NCBI GenBank assembly: GCA_023129415.1
Contig: JAGMCF010000248.1
Location: 1-33,330, forward strand
Length of the DNA: 33,330 nt
Reading direction: 5' to 3'
Source: Candidatus Cloacimonadota bacterium
GTDB lineage: Bacteria; Cloacimonadota; Cloacimonadia; JGIOTU-2
A program made the translations under genes and the position numbers. Shown piece after piece: positions 1-8,144 of this stretch. The notes under the pieces were generated by a model. The model was given only the letters and a program-made list of their open reading frames with translations. It was not told the origin of the DNA and did no database searches. Position 1 is the stretch's first letter; each line of letters begins with the position of its first letter.

Positions 1-298
1 GCAACCACTTTTTTCTATTACGCCTTATATTATGATTTCCAGAATCAATAATATAGATGTTTCCATTCTTATCTTCTTTAACCGAGACAGGGTTTGCGAG
101 AAAGTCTCCTTCATTCTCAGCATTTTTCCCTCTGATTAATAATTCTTCTTCTAATTCAATATCTTCAACAGGAAACTTGCCATTATGGACATAGGTTATT
201 CCATCAATTTTTTCAATCTTTACATTCCCTATCTTTTTTTTACCACAGGCTGTAACTGACAAAGATAATATTATTAACAATACAAGATATTTCTTCAT
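1..298 (-). CDS. Partial 6-bladed beta-propeller/NHL-type lipoprotein (N-terminal part only)
   Basis: The reading frame starts at an ATG at 298 and runs off the left edge of the window, giving about 99 residues. The start is supported by an AGAGGGAT ribosome-binding site directly upstream. The N-terminus is a lipoprotein signal: basic MKKY, a hydrophobic stretch, then VTAC as lipobox, followed by GKKK. The visible C-terminal part carries an NHL/propeller-like strand (EDKNGNIYIIDSGNHNI). The two further propeller lipoproteins in this cluster also have a Lys-rich segment after the Cys. Function is unknown; a periplasm-facing lipid-anchored binding propeller is the family expectation. The partial length prevents a blade count. 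Confidence 0.7.
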   Translation of the reverse strand, partial: MKKYLVLLIILSLSVTACGKKKIGNVKIEKIDGITYVHNGKFPVEDIELEEELLIRGKNAENEGDFLANPVSVKEDKNGNIYIIDSGNHNIRRNRKKWL

Positions 299-343
299 AT
301 CCCTCTTCTTAATTCTATATCTTTTTATTGTGACTTATTAGTT

Positions 344-432
344 GTAAACTTGTAAACTTATCAACTTGCGAACTGGTATATTTGCAAGTATCCAATTTAC
401 TAATTAACTAGTTTACTAATTTACAAATTCAC
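344..432. repeat. Octamer array 1, strand-switching
   Basis: This is a degenerate 8-bp array with consensus GTRAAYTN. The left half (344-376) reads GTAAACTT GTAAACTT and so on. After a 15-nt spacer the right half (392-424) carries the same unit on the opposite strand (CTAATTTA, CTAGTTTA). Aligned as an inverted repeat the arms agree at about 23 of 33 positions, and most mismatches would be G-U tolerant in RNA. The array overlaps the stop codon of the downstream-ending propeller gene at 421. Confidence 0.8.
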
Positions 433-1515
433 CTCATAAATATTCATCTTATATGTGTCATCAGGATTTTTAATAACCTCAATTAATTTGTTATTGTAAA
501 ATCTTATGCCAATGAAGTCTTTATCCATATTACACTTTTTAATAATTTTGCCTTTAGGATTTATAACATCGAAATAATTTTCTCCACCAGCATAGGCTGT
601 TCCTACCCAGAGATTACCTTTGTTATCTATTGCGAGATAACCAACAGCAGTTAGATATTCATACTCAGATAGATCATATTTCATATCACTGCCAAGGTCT
701 TTTGACATTCTTTCATATTCTGCAAATTGTTCCTTCATTTTGGTTATATCTTCTTCTGATTTCTTAATTTTATCAAACTGCTTTCGTATCTCTTTTACCT
801 TTTCGCCATCAGCATTAAATACATCGATTGTGTATCTATCTGTTGTAATGGGAGAAACATAGGCATATTCATCACTGCAGGCAAAAGCATAAGCAAATTG
901 TGAAACATCCATTTGAGCTAAGTTCAAGTCCACATCACGAGTGACTAAAATAATATTGGTATCAGGCTTTACAATCTGAATAGTTGGTGACATAACAATT
1001 TTATCCGGTTTTATATTCATTCTGAAGATATACTCTACATCATATTCTCCAAAAATTTTACGATCTTGAGGTATAAACATCGGTGTTGTGGGTAACATTT
1101 TATCTTCCATATATTCGCCATCGTAGGTGAAGTAAGAATTCCGCCTGAGCATATTATCAAAAACCTCAATGCGTGAGTTTCTTTCATCATTGATAATTAC
1201 TTGTGGCATTAAAAATTCACCAGGTCCTTTTCCAATTGAATCCAGTTTTTTGATTACATTTCCATCAAAATCCAGAATTGTTACAGATTTTTGCAATATA
1301 CTACAAAAATATACCTTCTCATCTGCCACAATCCATGAAGCCATATCTTCAATTTTATCTTTTAAGTCAATGGTCTTAATCAAGTCTAATTGAACCTGTT
1401 CTAAATCAGGGCTTTGGGGATTATTGATAATCTCAAGTTTTCCTGATTTTTTGCCACAGCATACAACCAACATAAGAATAAAGATGGAGACTAATAGTTT
1501 GCATTTTGTTTTCAT
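421..1515 (-). CDS. 6-bladed beta-propeller lipoprotein, paralogue A
   Basis: 364 residues. The start ATG at 1515 is preceded by a strong AAAGGAG site. The N-terminus is a lipoprotein-like signal (hydrophobic FILMLVVCCGKKSG); which of the two Cys is lipidated is not obvious. The body resembles the 6-bladed propeller family common in Bacteroidota (PF17170-like): repeated DxDGNxI strand motifs (TILDFDGNVIKKLD), KGPGEF, and a C-terminal GNLWVGTAY...YFDVINPKGKI blade. It is clearly paralogous to the gene at 7057-8109: both share the SGxxEIINN start after the Cys, VADEKVYFC, and the tail IxxIKNPDDTYxMNIY. The last residues (VNL-stop) are encoded inside an octamer array. A TATAAT-like -10 lies upstream at 1552-1557 (minus strand). 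Role unknown; inferred to be envelope-located. Confidence 0.85.
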   Translation of the reverse strand: MKTKCKLLVSIFILMLVVCCGKKSGKLEIINNPQSPDLEQVQLDLIKTIDLKDKIEDMASWIVADEKVYFCSILQKSVTILDFDGNVIKKLDSIGKGPGEFLMPQVIINDERNSRIEVFDNMLRRNSYFTYDGEYMEDKMLPTTPMFIPQDRKIFGEYDVEYIFRMNIKPDKIVMSPTIQIVKPDTNIILVTRDVDLNLAQMDVSQFAYAFACSDEYAYVSPITTDRYTIDVFNADGEKVKEIRKQFDKIKKSEEDITKMKEQFAEYERMSKDLGSDMKYDLSEYEYLTAVGYLAIDNKGNLWVGTAYAGGENYFDVINPKGKIIKKCNMDKDFIGIRFYNNKLIEVIKNPDDTYKMNIYEVNL

Positions 1516-1610
1516 TGTACCACTCCTTTCATTTTTTTTATTATTTTCGTAATTATATTATGGGCGATACATATCCATCGTTAGTGAAACCATCATTTCA
1601 TCATAGACTA

Positions 1611-1710
1611 TTACCTAATTTACTAATTTACCAGTTCACAAATTCACAAGTTTACCAATTAACTAATTTACCACTCCACCACTTTACTACTCACTACTCA
1701 CCACTCACCC
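1611..1710. repeat. Octamer array 2
   Basis: Twelve or so degenerate 8-bp units (CTAATTTA, CCAGTTCA, CAAATTCA, CAAGTTTA and similar) fill the gap between the adaptor stop and the propeller start. Only one orientation is evident here, unlike arrays 1, 3 and 5. Towards 1670-1710 the units drift to CACTCCAC/CACTCACC. Confidence 0.75.
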
Positions 1711-1712
1711 TT

Positions 1713-2900
1713 TTACTTTCCTGTCCTGGAAAATCTTTCAAATGGTATCACCTCTTTTACATCCAGCTTTGCATCGTGAATCAATGTATAATGACCTTCC
1801 ACAACTACTGAGTCCTGTGGATTTATCCCCTCTAGAATTTCTGTATAGAATTCATTATTTCGTCCAGTTTTCACATAACGCCAGTAAGAATGCCCTTTCT
1901 CCACAGTAAATACTAATTTCTTATCCTCTCTGGTAAGGATAGATTTATTAGGAACTAATAATAACTCTGGATACTCTTCTGCAGTAAGATAACATTCTGC
2001 AAACATTCCTACTGATATTTTGTGCTGTGGATTATCAAAACCAATCTTTACTCTACCAAGACGACTATTCTCTTCTATAAAAGGATTAATGTTGAGAATC
2101 TCGCCTTCTATCAAATCATCAGGATAGGCAAGAAAGCATAAATATGTTTTTGCCTCAGGACGCAGACGAACCAATTCTGTTTCCATTACTGTAACATCTA
2201 CTTCCATTCTATCCAGATTGATAAGACGGAATAGCTTACTACCAGCAGAGACAAAATTTCCTTCCTTAAGATGCAAATCACCTACAGTACCGGAAAATGT
2301 GGCATAAAAGGAAAGTTTATTATACCGGGCATATAGCTGCTCCAGATTTGCTAAGGCTTCTTTTATTGCAACATATTTTTGAGGCTCTTCTTTCTCCACA
2401 TCCTTATTTATAATATTCTCTAACTCCTTTCTAAATTCATTACAATCATTGGATTCCTTTATTATTGAAGCTAAATCCAGATCTGTCTGTTCAATCCTAT
2501 CCGGAATGACTTTTTTCAAAGATAAATATTCTGCATATTTCTTTTGGTATTGGATACTTGCAGAAACAAGCTGCTGTTCTAATTCTTCATTTTCCAATCT
2601 CATAATCAAGTCACCTTGTTTAACAGTTTCTCCATCTTGAAAATTTATTTTTTCCACAGTTCCATTCACTTCAGCAACTGCTTGCCAGTATTTCTCTGCC
2701 GAGGTAGTACCTTCTGTATGTATGTAGTTAGTTAAGGTCCGCTTTTTAGCAATTGTAACTTTTACCAGGATTGCTTGTCCAATCTGCACGCCCTTTGTCT
2801 CCGGTTCTACTTTTTTAGGTCTTTGCAAATATAAATATATACTACTAGTTATAATGATAACTACTAATAAAATAAAAATTATTTTCAATCCTTTTTTCAT
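1713..2900 (-). CDS. HlyD/RND-type periplasmic adaptor subunit (membrane fusion protein)
   Basis: 395 residues. Start ATG at 2900 with an AAGAGGAA site just upstream. One N-terminal membrane anchor (about residues 6-25, FILLVVIIITSSIYLYL). Then a split barrel-sandwich (biotinyl-lipoyl-like) domain: first half around residues 80-107 (VEKINFQDGETVKQGDLIMRL), a long helical hairpin (about 108-190), and the second half with the returning strand FSGTVGDLHLKEGNFVSAGSKLF. These are followed by beta-barrel and membrane-proximal domains (VGMFAECYL, LLLVPNKSIL). Such adaptors bridge an inner-membrane transporter and a TolC-type channel, and both partners are encoded upstream in the same cluster. Substrate is unknown. 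Because an ABC exporter rather than an RND pump is present, an ABC-adaptor-channel complex is more likely. Confidence 0.88.
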   Translation of the reverse strand: MKKGLKIIFILLVVIIITSSIYLYLQRPKKVEPETKGVQIGQAILVKVTIAKKRTLTNYIHTEGTTSAEKYWQAVAEVNGTVEKINFQDGETVKQGDLIMRLENEELEQQLVSASIQYQKKYAEYLSLKKVIPDRIEQTDLDLASIIKESNDCNEFRKELENIINKDVEKEEPQKYVAIKEALANLEQLYARYNKLSFYATFSGTVGDLHLKEGNFVSAGSKLFRLINLDRMEVDVTVMETELVRLRPEAKTYLCFLAYPDDLIEGEILNINPFIEENSRLGRVKIGFDNPQHKISVGMFAECYLTAEEYPELLLVPNKSILTREDKKLVFTVEKGHSYWRYVKTGRNNEFYTEILEGINPQDSVVVEGHYTLIHDAKLDVKEVIPFERFSRTGK

Positions 2901-2913
2901 TTATTCCTCTTGG

Positions 2914-2998
2914 GTGAACTGGTGAACTAGTAAACTCGTAAACTGGTGAGAATACAATTTATTAATTTACTAATTTACTAATTTATGAATTTATTCAC
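2914..2998. repeat. Octamer array 3, strand-switching
   Basis: Left half GTGAACTG GTGAACTA GTAAACTC GTAAACTG, right half ATTTACTA ATTTACTA ATTTATGA ATTTATTCAC on the other strand. The array lies between the adaptor start and the four-helix-bundle stop and overlaps that stop codon (TAA read from TTATTCAC at 2991-2998). Confidence 0.78.
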
Positions 2999-3365
2999 TA
3001 TCTTGGTTTTTATATTGCTTTATTTTATTAATGTAAGTGTTAAACTTCTGAGGAAATATAGATAAGAAAGATTCAATTTTCTCTCTTTTATCACTACTTA
3101 TTAGTTTTCGTTTATAAGCTTTTCTTAGCCAACCTTGTGTTTCTTCTAATGAACCTCTTGCATAAAAACAAAACTTCAGGTTTTCTTTATAATGAAATCT
3201 GCCAAAGCCTTCTGCAATATTGGCTGAAATTGAATCAGTTGACCTAACAAGTTGATAAGCAATTGTATTTTTAGCAAATGGTTCCCATTTTATACATATT
3301 TCCCAAATAAGATTTGAAAAATCTAATGACATATTATATACATCTAACTCTCTAATATTATACAT
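2991..3365 (-). CDS. Four-helix-bundle protein (23S rRNA intervening-sequence protein family)
   Basis: 124 residues. Start ATG at 3365 has a near-perfect AAGGAGG site 5 nt upstream. Family-diagnostic features: an N-terminal RELDVYNMSLDFSNLI helix, the central SISANIAEGFGRF motif, then helix 3 (YARGSLEETQGWL) and a Lys-rich end. The length matches the usual 115-130 residues of PF05635. Members were first found inside intervening sequences of 23S rRNA genes but are now seen scattered in many genomes; their biochemical role is not established. Here it sits between adaptor and TolC-like genes in the same orientation with octamer arrays on both sides, so it looks like a passenger in the export operon. 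Nothing indicates that it is part of the exporter. Confidence 0.88.
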   Translation of the reverse strand: MYNIRELDVYNMSLDFSNLIWEICIKWEPFAKNTIAYQLVRSTDSISANIAEGFGRFHYKENLKFCFYARGSLEETQGWLRKAYKRKLISSDKREKIESFLSIFPQKFNTYINKIKQYKNQDSE

Positions 3366-3382
3366 AAAAACCTCCTTAATTT

Positions 3383-3435
3383 GTGAACTGGTTACCAGTT
3401 TACCAATTTACCAATTTACCAGTATACTAATTCAC
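3383..3435. repeat. Octamer array 4
   Basis: GTGAACTG GTTACCAG TTTACCAA TTTACCAA TTTACCAG. The unit flips strand after the first copy, with GGTTACC at the turn. It overlaps the TolC-like stop codon: GTGAATTAG on the minus strand encodes the final V-N-stop. Confidence 0.72.
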
Positions 3436-4881
3436 TATCTCTTCCACCAAATTTTTCCCTATTATCTTATAATTTTCTAAGATACATTGATTAAGCAAAA
3501 TATTCTGATTTAATAGATTTAATTCTGTCTGTTCGTAACTTGCTTCAATTTGACTCCAGTCCGAATAACTTATCTCACCCCTTAACAATTTATCTGTGGC
3601 TATTTCTAAATTATCTTTTGCCAATTTTACATTATCATTTAGTAGCTCAAGTTCACCTTCAATCAATCTTATCTTATTAAAAAGATAATTCCACCGAGAT
3701 TTCAGTTCATCTGTTCTTTGCAGTAGTTGATATTCTAATTCTTTTTTTTCTGTTCTTCTTTGTGCCAGCTTCAGTCTATTGATTCTTCCATCATACAAAG
3801 GCAACTCAATACCTAAATACGCAGTATAATTATCAGTTCCAATAGAACTGCCGAATTCTTCTAAATAGGCACCTCTTCCACCCCAATTATACTCACCACC
3901 AAGAATAAAATGCCAATCAAACTGTGCAGATGTCAGTTCATAATTTATTTCTGTTGATTTTAACTGTGTTTGCAATCTTAATATTTCTGAATTGTTCGTT
4001 AAATTTAAATCCTCTTCTATAAAAAATAGCAAGCGAAAATCTATGTCAACATCTTCAATATTTGCTATTCCCAACTTATCTGCTAATTGCTGCAAATAAT
4101 ACTGTAATTCTTGTTTCTGTTTTTTTAGGGCAAAATCAACTTCTCTTGTTCGCAGTTCAATCTGGTTTTTGGTGAGAATATCAATCACACCGCTTTTATA
4201 CTTTATTTCTGCCATTTGCAGGAGTTTCTGATTCCGCTCAAGATTATTCTGGTTAATCACAACTCTGATCTTTTGCAACACGGTTTGATAATACAGATTT
4301 GCCAGTTCAATGATATCAGAATTTAGGCTTTCTTTCTGCTGGTAGCTTAATTCCTCATATTGTAATTTGCTGTATTGATAGTTTAATTTCGGCACATTTT
4401 TTTTAAATAGATAATATTTAAAACCTATATTATTAGTTGAACTATAATACCGACCATCCTTATACAAATTTGCAGTAAAGGACTTAGAAAAAGAAAGTTC
4501 ACTATTCCAGGGTAGTATTTCCTGCAAAACAATATTACTCTGGAGATAATTATATTCATTGATATTGGAATTGTTTAATGAGAAGTCCTGTTTAGAATGG
4601 TAATGCCCGGGTAGTTGAAAATTGGTGCTTAAATTAGGATAAAAGGTTGCTTTTCGATTTTCCAGTATAAGTTTTTGCCTCTGAAGTCGTTCAGCACGAA
4701 TTCTTTGTCCATAACTCTTTTGAAGATAGATACTAACCAGTTCAGGCAAAGAATATTCTTTTCTGCCAGAGGTGTCCCGATAAGTCGGGATCCCCTTTGG
4801 TGGAGATCCTTCGGATGCCTGTAAATGAAAGGCGACGGTTATAAAAAAACAAAAAATAAGATATTTTAATTTTCTTTTCAT
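3427..4881 (-). CDS. TolC-family outer-membrane efflux channel
   Basis: 484 residues, typical TolC-family length. Start ATG at 4881; signal peptide about residues 1-22 (basic MKRKLK, hydrophobic core, cleavage near LQA). Two coiled-coil-rich halves follow: residues about 190-260 (NQNNLERNQKLLQMAEIKYK plus SGVIDILTKNQIELRTREVD) and about 395-470 (LAKDNLEIATDKLLRGEISY), the standard OEP duplication. The mid-strand AYLGIELPLYDGRI corresponds to the 'P-[LI]-[FY]-[DN]-x-G-R' turn of the family. It would provide the outer-membrane exit for the adjacent ABC exporter and adaptor. Residues 22-36, just after the signal peptide, are encoded by a GC-rich palindrome cluster (4775-4816). The last residues come from octamer array 4. 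The ribosome-binding site is weak. Confidence 0.9.
   Translation of the reverse strand: MKRKLKYLIFCFFITVAFHLQASEGSPPKGIPTYRDTSGRKEYSLPELVSIYLQKSYGQRIRAERLQRQKLILENRKATFYPNLSTNFQLPGHYHSKQDFSLNNSNINEYNYLQSNIVLQEILPWNSELSFSKSFTANLYKDGRYYSSTNNIGFKYYLFKKNVPKLNYQYSKLQYEELSYQQKESLNSDIIELANLYYQTVLQKIRVVINQNNLERNQKLLQMAEIKYKSGVIDILTKNQIELRTREVDFALKKQKQELQYYLQQLADKLGIANIEDVDIDFRLLFFIEEDLNLTNNSEILRLQTQLKSTEINYELTSAQFDWHFILGGEYNWGGRGAYLEEFGSSIGTDNYTAYLGIELPLYDGRINRLKLAQRRTEKKELEYQLLQRTDELKSRWNYLFNKIRLIEGELELLNDNVKLAKDNLEIATDKLLRGEISYSDWSQIEASYEQTELNLLNQNILLNQCILENYKIIGKNLVEEIVN
4775..4816. repeat. Palindromic element inside the TolC-like gene
   Basis: TCCCGATAAGTCGGGA at 4775-4790 (6-bp arms) is followed by ATCCTTCGGAT at 4806-4816, with GGATC/GATCC arms linking them. 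In the coding sense it reads TCC GAA GGA TCT CCA, giving SEGSP, then KGIPTYRDT. The Pro/Gly/Thr-rich peptide is unlike a normal mature TolC N-terminus and shares sequence, frame and orientation with elements in the recombinase and smc genes. Confidence 0.75.
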
Positions 4882-4942
4882 ATTAACTTTGATTTTTATG
4901 ATGAAATTGGGTAGTTGGGGAATTTTTTGTCAATAAATATTG

Positions 4943-5121
4943 GTAAATTGGTTAACTGGTAAATTGGTTAACTGGTAAATTGGTTAACTGGTAAATTGGT
5001 TAACTGGTAAATTGGTTAACTGGTAAATTGAGGTTTAAAATAAGTTTACAGGTTTACCAGTTTACAAATTTACAAATTTACAAGTTCACAAGTTCACCAC
5101 CTCACCACTCCACCACTCACC
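4943..5121. repeat. Octamer array 5 with 5.5 perfect 16-bp tandem copies
   Basis: Positions 4943-5030 are five exact copies of GTAAATTGGTTAACTG plus a half copy. From about 5045 the unit continues on the other strand in degenerate form (TTTACCAG TTTACAAA TTTACAAG TTCACAAG TTCACCAC) up to 5121, six bases before the ABC exporter stop. Perfect tandem identity suggests recent expansion, so copy number may vary between strains. Confidence 0.9.
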
Positions 5122-5126
5122 AATTT

Positions 5127-6983
5127 TTACTCCACATATACCTTATGAAACCTCTTGTAATACCCATTCATCTTAAGCAACTCCTGATGCGTCCCTTCTT
5201 CTATTATCTTTCCCTTTTCTAATACTAATATTTTATTACATTTCTTAATCGTATGCAAACGATGTGCAATGATAAAAATAATCATATCTTCTGGTAATGA
5301 AAAAATAGTTCTGTGTATAAATTCTTCACTTATACTATCAATGTTTGAAGTAGCTTCATCCAAAACCAAAATCTTTGGTTTTTTAACCAATGCTCTTGCT
5401 ATAGCAATTCGCTGTTTTTGTCCTACTGATAAATTTGTGCTTTTTTCTCCAACCTCTGTTTGATAGCCATCCGCAAGTTGGCGGATAAATTCATCCGCAT
5501 AAGCCTGCTTAGCTGATGAATAAACCCCTTCCTCACCTATTTGCCAATTGCCAAATCTTATATTATTGTAAATAGTATCATTAAAAAGATACGGTTCTTG
5601 CTCAACTATGGCTACTTGTTTTCGCAGTGCTATCAATTCAGATGTGGTTAAACTTCTCCCATTTAACAGGATTTTACCTTTATCAACTTCATATAAACCT
5701 GCAAGTAAGCGGAGCAAGGTTGTCTTGCCGCCACCAGAACTACCTACAATTCCTATCTTTTCACCTCTATTAGCGGTAAAACTTATACCTTTTAAAATTT
5801 CTTCTTCATCAATTTTATCTGCAATGAGATTCTTATCCTTATGATTTTTAAATTTTATTAAATTAATATTTTCTTCTTTGTGCCTTTGCCTGCCCTGTAG
5901 GGAAGAATGACCATATCGGGGTGTCTTTGTGGCAACTTTCCTTTCATCATAAGCAAAATGCACATTTACAAATTCTAATCGTTCAATCCTTTCAGGTAGA
6001 ACTATTTCTTTATCTATCTCCTCTTCTGGCAAAGCAAACAATTCTCTCACCCGCTCCAATGCCATTAGTGCCTTCTGAATCTGAATATTAACATTGATAA
6101 GTCTGCTGGTAGGACCAAAGAGATACCCCACAAAAGAATTGAAAGCAATTAGTGTCCCAAGTGTAAGGTTTTCCTGAATTATTTCATAACCACCATATCC
6201 AATAATGACAATAGGTGCAATCCCACCCAAAAAGCCAGTGACTGCATTATTGATAAAAGATGTTTTTCCTAATTTGATATTAGAACGAAAGGCCTGCTTT
6301 GCTCTCTTAAAATATCGCAAAAGATTGTATTTATATTTGAGAAAGACTTTGCTCAATTCCAACATATTAAGTGACTCTTCTAATTGCCTTGTTGTTTGAG
6401 CATTATCCTCATAAAAGATTTTGGATAATTTGCGTATAACTTTGCTAAAATAGATTGTTGCCATAACAAAAAATGGCAAGATTGCCACAGACACAATTGC
6501 CAATTTCCAATGAAAAATAAAGATAACCACTGCACCTGCCAAAAAAGTAAGAACATCCTTTATTATCATAATTACAGTATCAGCAAACAAAGTTCGCAAC
6601 CTGTCTGTATCGTCATTTATGCGGGAGATAAGATACCCAGTTCCATATTTCTTGCTGAGTTTGAGTGGCAATTTATTTATCTTTTCCAGCAAATCTAATC
6701 TAATGCTTAAAATTACTTTTGTATTGATTTTGAAAAAGAGCAGTCCTTGGAAATAGCCAACTGCTTTCATAAAAATAAGCAAGGCTAATACCAGCAGAAT
6801 TAGAAATAATAGTTCTTGCAGGTTTTTGTTTGGAAGTGTTTTATCTATTATATGTCTTGTAATAAGTGGTGTGGGCAGAATAAGGATAGAAAGCAGAAAT
6901 ATAGAAATACCGCCAACTATAAGGCTGGCGGTATGCTTTTTAAAATAGGGGATGAGGAATTTGATGATAGGGTTAGACTTCAT
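5127..6983 (-). CDS. ABC exporter, fused membrane and ATPase domains (MsbA/multidrug type)
   Basis: 618 residues. Membrane domain of about residues 15-310 with six predicted helices (e.g. 21-40, 57-80, 137-158, 161-180, 250-270, 278-296). ATPase domain: A-loop Tyr345 region (VHFAYDE), Walker A GSSGGGKT (414-421), Q-loop EQEPYLFND, signature LSVGQ (518-522; the first Gly of LSGGQ replaced by Val), Walker B ILVLDEATS (538-546), H-loop His574. There is no N-terminal C39 peptidase domain. Residues about 349-395 are an insertion between the first ATPase strand and the ISF strand before Walker A; the part at 349-368 (KVATKTPRYGHSSLQGRQRH) is encoded by DNA resembling an intergenic repeat. All catalytic motifs are otherwise intact. 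It probably pairs with the adaptor and TolC-like genes downstream. The start ATG at 6983 has only a weak ribosome-binding site. Confidence 0.9.
   Translation of the reverse strand: MKSNPIIKFLIPYFKKHTASLIVGGISIFLLSILILPTPLITRHIIDKTLPNKNLQELLFLILLVLALLIFMKAVGYFQGLLFFKINTKVILSIRLDLLEKINKLPLKLSKKYGTGYLISRINDDTDRLRTLFADTVIMIIKDVLTFLAGAVVIFIFHWKLAIVSVAILPFFVMATIYFSKVIRKLSKIFYEDNAQTTRQLEESLNMLELSKVFLKYKYNLLRYFKRAKQAFRSNIKLGKTSFINNAVTGFLGGIAPIVIIGYGGYEIIQENLTLGTLIAFNSFVGYLFGPTSRLINVNIQIQKALMALERVRELFALPEEEIDKEIVLPERIERLEFVNVHFAYDERKVATKTPRYGHSSLQGRQRHKEENINLIKFKNHKDKNLIADKIDEEEILKGISFTANRGEKIGIVGSSGGGKTTLLRLLAGLYEVDKGKILLNGRSLTTSELIALRKQVAIVEQEPYLFNDTIYNNIRFGNWQIGEEGVYSSAKQAYADEFIRQLADGYQTEVGEKSTNLSVGQKQRIAIARALVKKPKILVLDEATSNIDSISEEFIHRTIFSLPEDMIIFIIAHRLHTIKKCNKILVLEKGKIIEEGTHQELLKMNGYYKRFHKVYVE
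5881..5940. repeat. Intergenic-type repeat inserted in the ABC exporter gene
   Basis: The segment contains the short palindrome CCCTGTAGGG (5893-5902) and CGGGGTGTCTTTGTGG near 5917-5932. The latter matches CGGGAGTGTCTTTGTGG before smc (about 22314-22330) almost exactly. Read in frame it adds residues 349-368 to the ATPase domain. Confidence 0.6.
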
Positions 6984-7056
6984 ATCATCATTTTAAAATC
7001 TCTAATAGCCGAAAATAATAAATAATAAAAAAAAATAAATTTCCTTATAAGATGCT

Positions 7057-8109
7057 CTAAATATTTATCTTATAAATATTCATGCTATATGTGTCATCTG
7101 GATTTTTAATTATTTCTATCAATTTATCATTATAAAGTCTTAGGGAATAAAAAATTTTAAGCGTTATAAAGTCTTTAGGTGGTTTGTATTGCTTTATAAC
7201 TTTTCCTTTTTGATCTATAATATCATAATAAGCTTTCCCTTCGTTATTGAAAGTTCCCACCCAGAGATTACCCCTTATGTCTATATGTAAATCATAAATA
7301 GCATTATAAAATTTCGGGATTTTATATCCTTTCTTGTCTTTCGTATCTTTTTTTATTCTAACAATTTCATCATGAGGTATTTTTATTTGTTGAAATTCTT
7401 TTCGTATTTCTTTAACTTTTTTACCATTAGCGTTATATACATCTATTCTATACTCGTCTGTTGATATTGAAGATGAATAAACATATTCATTATTGCAAGT
7501 AAATTTTGGAACTTTTGAAAAATCTTCTTCAACTTCAAACAAGACAATACTTGTATCAGGTTTTACAATTTGAAGGGTATAATATTTTTCCATTTTGCCA
7601 TTCTTAACTTGCATTCTAATATTACATGCTAAGGTAAATTGTCCAAAAGCCTTTAGGGCAAAAGGTATAGTTGGAGTTTTCGAGACTTGCATCTTATCTT
7701 TAATATAATCACCTTTGTAAGTGAAGTATGAATACCTTAAATTCCCAACATCAAATACCCCAATACAAGAATTTTTTTCATCGTAGATAATTGGATATGG
7801 TAATATTAATTCTCCCGGACCTTTTCCTGTGGCATCTATCATTTTTATTAAATTTCCATCAAAATCTAAAATAGTTATCTTATGTTGCATCATATTACAA
7901 AAATAAACTTTCTCATCCGCAACAGTCCAGGAAGTAAAATCTTCTTCATCAAATTGCAAAGGGATTGATCTGATTAATTTTGTATGAATCTGTTCCAAAT
8001 CAGGATTGTTAATATTATTAATAATCTCAAACCTACCTGATTTTTTTTCGCAAGCTACAACCAAAATAATAATAAATATGTAAGATAATAATTTTAATTT
8101 TGGTTTCAT
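7057..8109 (-). CDS. 6-bladed beta-propeller lipoprotein, paralogue B
   Basis: 350 residues. Start ATG at 8109 with AGAGGAG upstream. Clear lipobox LVVAC (Cys20) followed by EKKSG. Propeller strands as in paralogue A: TILDFDGNLIKMID, KGPGEL, DIRGNLWVGTF, YYDIIDQKGKVIKQY. Similarity to paralogue A runs end to end, from SGRFEIINN to IKNPDDTYSMNIY, so the two arose by duplication around the exporter genes. In Bacteroidota, relatives of this family are often lipoproteins encoded near peptide exporters; that link is only suggestive here. The gene lies 73 nt upstream of the ABC exporter start side and may be cotranscribed with a 22-codon ORF immediately upstream (8145-8213). Confidence 0.85.
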   Translation of the reverse strand: MKPKLKLLSYIFIIILVVACEKKSGRFEIINNINNPDLEQIHTKLIRSIPLQFDEEDFTSWTVADEKVYFCNMMQHKITILDFDGNLIKMIDATGKGPGELILPYPIIYDEKNSCIGVFDVGNLRYSYFTYKGDYIKDKMQVSKTPTIPFALKAFGQFTLACNIRMQVKNGKMEKYYTLQIVKPDTSIVLFEVEEDFSKVPKFTCNNEYVYSSSISTDEYRIDVYNANGKKVKEIRKEFQQIKIPHDEIVRIKKDTKDKKGYKIPKFYNAIYDLHIDIRGNLWVGTFNNEGKAYYDIIDQKGKVIKQYKPPKDFITLKIFYSLRLYNDKLIEIIKNPDDTYSMNIYKINI

Positions 8110-8144
8110 TATTTCTCCTCTTTTTATTTTACTAATCGTTATCT

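Noticed and set aside
4943-5030. Possible CRISPR array (regular tandem repeats)
   Set aside because: The units are 16-bp head-to-tail repeats with no unique spacers, and no cas gene is present.
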